Source: Desulfovibrio desulfuricans DSM 642 (GTDB lineage: Bacteria > Desulfobacterota > Desulfovibrionia > Desulfovibrionales > Desulfovibrionaceae). From it: DNA of 64,000 bases. The position numbers and the translations under genes were made by a program. Below, in pieces: positions 57,894-64,000 of this stretch. The first letter of the stretch is position 1. The number at the start of each line of letters is the position of its first letter. The stretch covers positions 62,001 to 126,000 of the forward strand of contig NZ_ATUZ01000015.1 in assembly GCF_000420465.1 (NCBI RefSeq). Reading direction: 5' to 3'. The notes under the pieces were generated by a model. The model saw only the letters and a list, made by a program, of their open reading frames with translations, was not told the origin of the DNA and did not search any database.

Positions 57894-60209
57894 CTAGGAA
57901 ACCATCTGCGCAATGAGCTTTTTGAGTTCCTGCGCCTGCTTTGCCAGTTCCGTTACCGCGTTGGCAGATTGGGACATGGCGGAGGACGTCTCTGCGCTGA
58001 TGGTGTTGATCTGCTCCACCGCCCGGTTGATCTCGTCGCTGGTGGCCGACTGTTCTTCTGCGGCGGCGGCAATGGAATGCGCCTGATCCGCAGCCTGATC
58101 CACCAGCACCACAATTTCTGAGAGCGCCTCGCCGGAGGTTCCGGCAAGCTCGGTGGTCTGCTCAATGGTGTCTACAGTCTGGTTGACCTGATCAATGTTC
58201 TGCGTGGTGCCGTTCTGTATGCCCTGAATGGCAGAACCAACCTCGCGGGTTGCCTGCATGGTCTTTTCCGCCAGTTTGCGCACCTCATCGGCCACAACGG
58301 CAAATCCGCGTCCGGCTTCGCCCGCGCGCGCCGCTTCGATGGCCGCGTTAAGGGCCAGCAGGTTAGTCTGATCTGCAATGTCTGAAATCACTGTCATGAT
58401 CTGGCCGATACTCTGGGCTTGATCGCCCAACGAGGCCATGCCGGTTTTGAGGCCCAGAGCCTGCGTGTGCAGCTGGTTGATGCCCTGCACCACCTTGTTG
58501 ACTACTTCTGCGCCGTGCTCTGCCTTGCGCTTGGCATTGATGGTAGTGTCTGAAGCGCCGCCCGCATTGCGTGCAACTTCAAGTACAGAGGCATTCATCT
58601 GCTCCATCGCGGTGGCGGTTTCAGAAACACGCTGCGTTTGCTGATCCGCGCCACGGCTGGCCTGTTCCACCTGGGTGGAAAGCTCTTCGGTAGCGGTGGA
58701 AAGCCTGTCGGCAATGGCATTGGCGTTCTGCGCCACCTGGGCAACGGCATCACGCTGCTGCTCGATGGTGGCCTGTTGCTTTTTGATTTCCGTCAGGTCA
58801 AACACAAGTGTTACTGCACCAACAATGTTGCCGTCCAGATCGCGGATCAGCGAGGCATCAATGCGCAGATTTTTGTGCTGGCCGTCTGCAAAGGTCATTG
58901 CTGCTTCAATGCCATGTGCGTTCACTCCCTCGCTCAGACATTTATGGCAGATGGTACGCTTGTTGGCATCCCCGTAGAAAAATTCAGCCGCTCCCATGCC
59001 CTTATAGTCTTCGGGCTTGCCGCTCTTGCCCACAAGCTTGACCATGGCGTCATTCACATAGGTAATGCACACATCTGTATCTGCCACAAGGGTGGGGAAG
59101 GTGATGCCCTGCAATACGCCGTCAGCAAAACCCAGACGGTTTTTGAGTACTGCGGTCGTTTCTTTAAAATTGCCTGCAAGTTCAGCAAGTTCAAAGCCAT
59201 AATTGCCCGTGAGCGTGGCCTTGAAATCGCCGTGCGCAATCTGCGCGCTGTAGTCCATGATGTTCTTCAGCGGGGTGGTAATGATCCGGCGAACCATAAA
59301 TATGATGCTGCCCAGCAATACAACGAAAATACCGATGGCAACGAGAATAAGAATGTTGCGTTGCTCAATGGCGTCTTTTGCAAGATCGTCTGTAAATGCG
59401 GAGGTGCAGACAAGCCAGCCTGTTCTTTCAATGGTTTGAAAAACAATCACCTTTTCCTTACCCTGAAACTCATAATCAAAAGAGCCGTTCTTGATTTTGA
59501 GCGCCTTGACTACAAATTCCAGCTTGCTGACATCGCTCATGTGAGTATCAGCCTTGGGGTGGGCGATAACGCGACCGTTTGCATCAATAATAAATGCATA
59601 ACCATGGTCTGCAACTGTTATGTTAAAAACATGGCTTTTAATATATTCAAGCCAGTTCATGGTCACGCATACTGCGCCAATGGGCTTGCCTGTGCCGCTA
59701 AAAACCGGGGTGGCAATGGCAAAAATTTCTTTTTTTGTGGTTTTTGCAATAACGATGTTGGGGTCAATGGCATCCTTGCCCTGCATGGCAGTTTTGAAAT
59801 ATCCCCTCTCACTGTAGTTATTGCCAATAAAATTCTCTCCACTGGAGGATGCGCCGGAAACAGCAACGCCCTGCGCATTTAGGACAAAGATGGAATTGAT
59901 TCCCTTGTATTCTTTGATAAGGGCTTTGATAAGGGTGTCCATTTCGGCGCTGTCACCTTCGATGGCTTTTTTAGCCTGACCGCTCTGCGCCGGAACCTTG
60001 ATCATGCTCATGTTGGCGTCAATCATGTCATTGACGTTGGCAATGAGGCTGTTGTTTATGATCTTCATGCCGCCAACAGATGTATTGTTGACAATGTGGT
60101 ATGAAGATTTGCCAACGTAAACAACAAAAATGGAAACGCCGATAAGCAGAATGACGCTTATCAGTGCAGCTATAACAGTATTTACGCTCTTGAATGACAG
60201 GCGCAGCAT
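57894..60209 (-). CDS. Methyl-accepting chemotaxis protein with Cache and PAS-like regions
   Basis: A 771-residue receptor. Membrane segment about 10-32, periplasmic double-Cache about 35-280 ([39 protein letters not shown]), second membrane segment about 285-305, HAMP, then a PAS-like region (about 370-490) containing ICHKCLSEG, and the signalling coiled coil with the hairpin [20 protein letters not shown]. Adaptation sites cannot be placed exactly by eye. It ends QMVS, with no CheR-binding pentapeptide. ATG 60209 has GGAGGG just upstream, better than ATG 60230. A sigma-28-like promoter at 60335-60361 fits flagellar co-regulation. Confidence 0.94.
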   Translation of the reverse strand: MLRLSFKSVNTVIAALISVILLIGVSIFVVYVGKSSYHIVNNTSVGGMKIINNSLIANVNDMIDANMSMIKVPAQSGQAKKAIEGDSAEMDTLIKALIKEYKGINSIFVLNAQGVAVSGASSSGENFIGNNYSERGYFKTAMQGKDAIDPNIVIAKTTKKEIFAIATPVFSGTGKPIGAVCVTMNWLEYIKSHVFNITVADHGYAFIIDANGRVIAHPKADTHMSDVSKLEFVVKALKIKNGSFDYEFQGKEKVIVFQTIERTGWLVCTSAFTDDLAKDAIEQRNILILVAIGIFVVLLGSIIFMVRRIITTPLKNIMDYSAQIAHGDFKATLTGNYGFELAELAGNFKETTAVLKNRLGFADGVLQGITFPTLVADTDVCITYVNDAMVKLVGKSGKPEDYKGMGAAEFFYGDANKRTICHKCLSEGVNAHGIEAAMTFADGQHKNLRIDASLIRDLDGNIVGAVTLVFDLTEIKKQQATIEQQRDAVAQVAQNANAIADRLSTATEELSTQVEQASRGADQQTQRVSETATAMEQMNASVLEVARNAGGASDTTINAKRKAEHGAEVVNKVVQGINQLHTQALGLKTGMASLGDQAQSIGQIMTVISDIADQTNLLALNAAIEAARAGEAGRGFAVVADEVRKLAEKTMQATREVGSAIQGIQNGTTQNIDQVNQTVDTIEQTTELAGTSGEALSEIVVLVDQAADQAHSIAAAAEEQSATSDEINRAVEQINTISAETSSAMSQSANAVTELAKQAQELKKLIAQMVS

Positions 60210-60334
60210 GGTACCCTCCAGTGAACTCATGATGCCATTGTTATTATAATGTGATGATAACGTATGTTAAAAAAATTAGCATTCCGTTAACACTTCACAT
60301 CTCTCCCAAATATTTTCACTTTTACTAGTCAAAA

Positions 60335-60361
60335 AAATCGTCAAATCCAATATAAACTTTA
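60335..60361 (-). promoter_or_regulatory. Sigma-28 (FliA)-like promoter of the chemoreceptor gene
   Basis: On the minus strand TAAAGTTT (60361-60354) matches the FliA -35 exactly, followed by 11 bases and GACGATTT (60342-60335), 5/8 to GCCGATAA. Predicted start about 118 bases before the ATG. Confidence 0.6.
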
Positions 60362-60465
60362 TATCATTTGTAATAATATTTTATGGAAAATGCAGTATTG
60401 CAGTATGTATTCATGCGATTATTTGAGTTGAATATTTTATACAAGGCAAAATGCCGCTTATATCA

Positions 60466-61383
60466 TCACCTGCTGAGTCTGAATACAGCGCCAAGTATGA
60501 GCGCGCCGCCTGCAAAAATGCCCAAACCGGGAGCATCGTTAAAGAGCAGCCACGCAGCAATTATGGCGTAAACAGGCTCAAGCGTGATGATAACAGCTGC
60601 CTGGCGGGCCTTGAGGGCTGTGAGGCTGCTTACGTAAAGGCTGTAGGCGAGGGCGGTGCATAAAAGGCCCAGGCAGATTATCCACAGCCAGTCCAGCGCG
60701 GCGATGCCCGGCACATCCGCTGCTGCAAAGGGCAGAAGGCAGATGATTATTACCGTATTTTGCCACCAGCAGGTTTGCATGCCCGACATACCCCCGGCAA
60801 AGTGCCGGTTTGCTATGGCCACCAGGCCGTAGACCGCAGCGGAAACAATGCCCCAAAGCAGGCCGTGGGTTGCAGTATCAGCCAGCGAAAACGAGGGCGT
60901 CAGGCACACAAGCCCAATGCTTACCATGCCAATGCACTGCAATTCACGGGTGCTTGGGCGCTCGCGGTAGGCTATGGCTTCAAACAGGGCCGTAAAGGCG
61001 GGAAAACACGCAAAGCCGAGCGTGCCCACCGCAATGCCGCCCAGTTTTATCCCCATAAAAAATGTGACAAAATGGAGGGCCAGCAGAATGCCGCTTACGG
61101 CAAGGCCTGTCAGGTCGCGTGCCGCGATTCCATGCCAGGGCGGATCACGCCGGATAAGGCAGATGCAGCCAAGGGTGGCCACTGCAACCACGGCCCTGCC
61201 CCAGACAAGATCAACGGCGGAGCACTGGCACAATTTGCCAAAAATGCCAGAGATACCAAACAGAACCGTGGCTGCGTGCATGCGGATCAGAGCTGCGCGC
61301 ACGGCGCTTTGCTGCATTGCGTCCTTGTTGGGTGCTGTGGTAGATTGTAATTGTGGGGTCGCAGCCTGTCTGGCATTCTGCAT
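60466..61383 (-). CDS. EamA/DMT-family transporter
   Basis: A 305-residue inner-membrane protein with about ten hydrophobic segments in two EamA repeats. The first repeat includes HAATVLFGISGIFGKLCQ and the short VWGRAVVA segment; the second ends with SSLTALKARQAAVIITLEPV and YAIIAAWLLFND. These exporters carry amino acids or other small metabolites; substrate is unknown. ATG 61383 has AAGGAG five bases upstream; the longer frame to 61491 is not supported. It precedes the chemoreceptor gene on the same strand by 256 bases but that gene has its own promoter. Confidence 0.88.
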   Translation of the reverse strand: MQNARQAATPQLQSTTAPNKDAMQQSAVRAALIRMHAATVLFGISGIFGKLCQCSAVDLVWGRAVVAVATLGCICLIRRDPPWHGIAARDLTGLAVSGILLALHFVTFFMGIKLGGIAVGTLGFACFPAFTALFEAIAYRERPSTRELQCIGMVSIGLVCLTPSFSLADTATHGLLWGIVSAAVYGLVAIANRHFAGGMSGMQTCWWQNTVIIICLLPFAAADVPGIAALDWLWIICLGLLCTALAYSLYVSSLTALKARQAAVIITLEPVYAIIAAWLLFNDAPGLGIFAGGALILGAVFRLSR

Positions 61384-61644
61384 GCAAGCTCCTTTATTCT
61401 GTCTGTGCGCTATGGATACCTTCAAGGGCTGCGCGCGGCAAGCAGGGCTAGGCAAGGGGGCATGCACCTGGCATATTTGCCATGCCCGCATCCTGATCTG
61501 TGGTAAGCCCGGACAATGTTTCTGGAAAAAAGTCTAGATTTTATCTTGAAATTCACGAGCAGGTAGTGTAGCGCAAAAAGAAAACATAGCGTAACACGAT
61601 GCTTGGCGAACTTGCGCCAGGCCGCACGCAACATCGGGGGCATC

Positions 61645-62067
61645 ATGCCGCAGGTCGCAGCACGTATTAACGACGATCAGGAACGCTGGCTCAAAGACTA
61701 CTTCCGCACAAAGAGCGCGGGGGCGGAGTTTATCCTTCCCTGGGCGGTGGACACGTTTTTTCGGGCAATCACGGGCATCAAGCATATCTTTAGTGCTGCG
61801 GAGCTGAAAACCATTGTGGAAGCCCACAAGGATATGAAGCTCATGCCCGACCATACGCGGCTTTCGTATCTTTTGCTGCGCGTTACGGATGCCTGCGACA
61901 TCAACGGTGTACATCTGCGCCATGGAGCCAGCAAATCCAGCCTTGAGGCCAAGATCAAAAGTCTGGACGACACGCAGGCCACAGCCCTGATGGTATGGGC
62001 CTCTGCTTTTTGGGTCAGCCGCAACTGTTCTGCGGAAAATATGGACGAGTACATCAAGGCGTATTGA
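61645..62067 (+). CDS. Hypothetical protein
   Basis: About 140 residues, starting MPQVAARINDDQERWLKDYF, helical and soluble, with no motif I recognise. The beginning resembles the RHH-like phrase seen in small ribbon-helix-helix proteins (ARINDDQERWLKDYF), but the rest is longer than a simple RHH regulator. ATG 61645 has a G-rich site four bases upstream; a longer TTG frame from 61603 is possible. It is divergent from the EamA transporter gene. Confidence 0.6.
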   Translation: MPQVAARINDDQERWLKDYFRTKSAGAEFILPWAVDTFFRAITGIKHIFSAAELKTIVEAHKDMKLMPDHTRLSYLLLRVTDACDINGVHLRHGASKSSLEAKIKSLDDTQATALMVWASAFWVSRNCSAENMDEYIKAY

Positions 62068-62331
62068 TTTTTTTGCGCCGTCTGCTTAGGTTCACACCGC
62101 TTTTGCGGCCCGGAGCGTAGCGACCAAACCGGAGCCGCGCCCGGTGAGGCTTGCGGTGCGCTTCATAGTTGTTGCATGCCGTGCTCATGCGTCCGCCGCT
62201 ACCGGGTGGCGCGAGGGGTTGCCCTGTGCTGGCAACTCCTGCGGTGCGGGCAACTGCCGGATTCGGCATCATTCATGGTCGCCTGTGCGACCTTTTTTTT
62301 AGGCGCGACCAATCGCGCAAGAGAGTTTGTC
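62068..62331 (+). other. Structured leader region before panD
   Basis: A GC-rich 264-base stretch with several hairpins: GTTGCC/GGCAAC (about 62219-62236), TGCCG/CGGCA (about 62255-62268), a terminator at 62277-62300, and GCGCGA/TCGCGC (62303-62318) next to the panD ribosome site. No ORF is supported. GCGACC occurs at 62120, 62287 and 62305; each can pair with the single GGTCGC at 62277. Confidence 0.5.
62277..62300 (+). terminator. Intrinsic terminator or attenuator 32 bases before panD
   Basis: GGTCGC (62277-62282), loop CTGT, GCGACC (62287-62292), then eight T residues (62293-62300). Confidence 0.75.
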
Positions 62332-62745
62332 ATGCTGCAAATACTGCGGGCAAAACTGCATTGCATTCGTGTTACCGGGTGCGAACTGAACTACCACGGC
62401 TCGGTGACGCTTGACCCGGAGCAGTGCCGCGAGGCGGGCATCTACCCGCTGGAATTTGTGTATATCTGGAACAAGAGCAACGGACAGCGCATTTCCACCT
62501 ACGTCATCTACGGCGAGCCGGGTTCGCGTTGCTGCATACTTAATGGTGCGGCGGCCCGGGCCTGCCAGCGTGGGGATGAAGTCATCATCAGCGCTTACGA
62601 ATACGTGAACGGCCCACAGGATCTGTACAGCCGCAAACCCGTGGTGCTGACCTTTAACGAGGACAACAGCATTCATGAGCGCCTGCGCTATGTGGTGGAT
62701 GGGGAAGAAGATGGCGACTTTGGCTTTCATGTGGAAACCGAATAG
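62332..62745 (+). CDS. panD: Aspartate 1-decarboxylase
   Basis: Pyruvoyl enzyme making beta-alanine for pantothenate and coenzyme A. 137 residues, close to the usual 120-130. It begins [20 protein letters not shown] and has the self-cleavage site G23-S24 in YHGSVTLD, followed by [20 protein letters not shown], the second family signature. The C-terminal extension after about 115 ([21 protein letters not shown]) is acidic. ATG 62332 has a weak GAGAG site. A terminator-like hairpin immediately upstream hints at attenuation. Confidence 0.9.
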   Translation: MLQILRAKLHCIRVTGCELNYHGSVTLDPEQCREAGIYPLEFVYIWNKSNGQRISTYVIYGEPGSRCCILNGAAARACQRGDEVIISAYEYVNGPQDLYSRKPVVLTFNEDNSIHERLRYVVDGEEDGDFGFHVETE

Positions 62746-62802
62746 CCGCAGGCTCCGGCAGAACTCGCAGGACGCTCTTGCGGCGCGCATGAAAGCGCGT
62801 GA

Positions 62803-63819
62803 TCATTCGTTGGTGATAATAAGGTACAAATCGCCTTGCCACGGCCCCACACGCTTGCCCAGCCCGCGCAACCGAATGGGTTTGCCCACGGCAAAATCCG
62901 GCGGCAGGGTGATCTCGACAGTTTTCAGCTCGCCAGAAAGGGCCTGGCGTATTTGCAGACGGATGCGCTTGCCGGGCGCAAGGTTTGCTGACGGCAGGGC
63001 AAGGGTTTGTTCTTCATCAATCTGACGGCGCAGCCAGCCTTTGACCATGCCGGTAACGCCCTTGCTGTGGTCTTTGTTCCACTTGGGCGTGCCCCAGGCC
63101 AGATTGCTCTTGTGCAGTTTTACATTGCGCTTTTCTACCGTGGGTTTTTCCTTGGGCTGACCCAAAGTGGATCCTTCCTTTTGGTAAGGCGCTTCCTGCT
63201 GGGGGGGCGTTTCTTCCTGATGCTGGCGGTTCAGTTCGCTGTAAATGTCTTCAAAAACACGACGGGCAAAGGGATCTGTCAGCAGGTCGCGCAGCACGTC
63301 ATGCTCTGAATAGCCGTTCTGCGCGTTTTTTTGGTCTGCAGTTTTGTTTTTTTGCTGCTCTTGATTCTGCTCTTTTTGGGCTTTCCCGGTCTCGTCTGCA
63401 GCCTGTGCCCCGGCAGCGGCGTCAGCCGGGCCAGAGCTGTCTTCTTTTGCGTCAGAGCCAGCTTGCTGCCCGTTGCTGCCTTGAGAGCCATTTTCAGCCT
63501 GGGTCTTCTGCTCGGCCCTGTCGTCAGCGGGTTCTTCCTTTGCGGCCCGTGTCTTGCTCTCTGCCTGCGCAGCCCTGCTGGCCTCTGTTGAAGCCCGCAC
63601 GCCGTCCTCATGCTTGAGTATGGCAGAAAGGGCCACATAGGCCTCGTTGAGCAGCTGAAATTCGCGGCTGGCATCCGGGTTGCCGGGGTTGAGGTCGGGG
63701 TGCAACTCAAAAGCGCGACGCCGGTAGGCCCGCTTGAGGTCAGCCGTATCGGCGTCCTTTTTAAGCTTGAGAATGTCGTAGCATTCTTTCAACGATATCT
63801 GGCGAGGGCGGCGTCGCAT
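62803..63819 (-). CDS. DnaJ-like protein (J domain, linker, truncated C-terminal domain)
   Basis: Hsp70 co-chaperone of 338 residues. J domain 9-66 with HPD at 40-42 (RRRAFELHPDLNPG). A long Gln/Ala/Glu/Lys-rich linker follows (about 75-180), unlike the Gly/Phe linker of DnaJ. There is no zinc-finger (CxxCxGxG) region. The end (about 275-338, RIRLQIRQALSGELKTVEI and GKPIRLRGLGKRVG) resembles the last beta-domain of DnaJ/CbpA. So it is a CbpA-like or specialised type II/III J protein. ATG 63819 lies two bases after the stop of the upstream gene, so they form an operon. Confidence 0.88.
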   Translation of the reverse strand: MRRRPRQISLKECYDILKLKKDADTADLKRAYRRRAFELHPDLNPGNPDASREFQLLNEAYVALSAILKHEDGVRASTEASRAAQAESKTRAAKEEPADDRAEQKTQAENGSQGSNGQQAGSDAKEDSSGPADAAAGAQAADETGKAQKEQNQEQQKNKTADQKNAQNGYSEHDVLRDLLTDPFARRVFEDIYSELNRQHQEETPPQQEAPYQKEGSTLGQPKEKPTVEKRNVKLHKSNLAWGTPKWNKDHSKGVTGMVKGWLRRQIDEEQTLALPSANLAPGKRIRLQIRQALSGELKTVEITLPPDFAVGKPIRLRGLGKRVGPWQGDLYLIITNE

Positions 63820-63821
63820 GA

Positions 63822-64000
63822 TTACTTCAGGATAAGCGCATTGGCTTCACAGGTGGCATCGGAAGCAAGCAGGCCGTTTTCGCGCAGATAGTCGCGGCCT
63901 TCGCGCGCAAAATCCGCATGCAGCGCGCCAGTTTCGATGCCGGGGCAGAAGTCCTTGGCCATGGCAAGGCTGGCCGGGTCTTCGATGTTGCCGCGAAAAA
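63822..64000 (-). CDS. C-terminal end of an unidentified protein (cut by window edge)
   Basis: The last 59 codons are visible on the minus strand, ending in a TAA at 63822, two bases before the DnaJ-like ATG. The residues include AMAKDFCPGIETGALHADF and end EANALILK. No family can be named from this fragment. It is the gene upstream of the DnaJ-like gene in the same operon. Confidence 0.6.
   Translation of the reverse strand, partial: FRGNIEDPASLAMAKDFCPGIETGALHADFAREGRDYLRENGLLASDATCEANALILK

Noticed and set aside
60383..60663. Two short plus-strand frames near the EamA gene
   Set aside because: They lie in A/T-rich promoter DNA and over the end of the transporter gene, with no ribosome site.
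62095..62300. Signal recognition particle RNA or other known structured RNA before panD
   Set aside because: The conserved SRP loop (GGAAGCAGC-type) is absent, and I cannot match the fold to a known class.

Overview
The window is core chromosome of a sulfate-reducing Desulfovibrionaceae bacterium (Desulfovibrio-like). The clearest marker is dissimilatory sulfite reductase: dsrA is complete, and the first nine codons of dsrB lie at the left edge. A GC-rich coding style, a type III glutamine synthetase, a fused trpGD, a ferrous-iron uptake gene (feoB) and a flagellar basal-body operon fit the same lineage. I saw no insertion sequence, prophage, CRISPR array, rRNA or tRNA.

Layout. 1-1360: dsrA and the start of dsrB (minus). 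1361-2230: long non-coding stretch with a perfect palindrome and a promoter-plus-terminator unit that could make a tiny RNA. 2231-5894 (minus): lysA, a MATE transporter and a DUF2156 protein in one operon. 6307-9268: FKBP prolyl isomerase and glutamine synthetase III. 9369-16122: complete tryptophan operon trpL-E-GD-C-F-B-A, with a visible Trp-codon attenuator at the front and an intrinsic terminator at the back. 16136-19248: iron block, a DUF2325 protein behind two Fur-like boxes, then feoB behind a leader with a small ORF. 19371-20846: nuclease-like secreted protein, a hypothetical protein and a DnaQ-type exonuclease. 21076-28855: flgB-flgC-fliE, then fliF-(small FliF-tail-like protein)-fliG-fliH-fliI, with a sigma-54-type promoter before fliF. 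29022-36394: an unusual four-gene operon in which a sensor kinase and a lone receiver domain sit between two PEP-synthase-like paralogues, one of which has lost its catalytic residues. 36608-37585: 2-hydroxyacid dehydrogenase. 37758-39740 (minus): groES-groEL. 40123-43200 (minus): very large membrane protein of unknown function. 43427-46187: small hypothetical proteins and a diguanylate cyclase. 46478-52048: radA, a CYTH protein, then clpS-clpA-aat, a compact N-degron proteolysis block. 52561-57615: uvrB, ligA and dapB. 57894-61383 (minus): chemoreceptor with a sigma-28-like promoter, and an EamA transporter. 61645-64000: a hypothetical protein, panD behind a structured leader, a DnaJ-like protein, and the end of an unidentified gene.

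The most interesting points are the kinase/receiver plus PEP-synthase-like operon, the small stand-alone copy of the FliG-binding tail of FliF, the set of Fur-like operators sitting inside promoter spacers (including one before an unknown 101-residue protein), and the panD leader with competing hairpins. All family calls are from reading motifs by eye; no database search was run.
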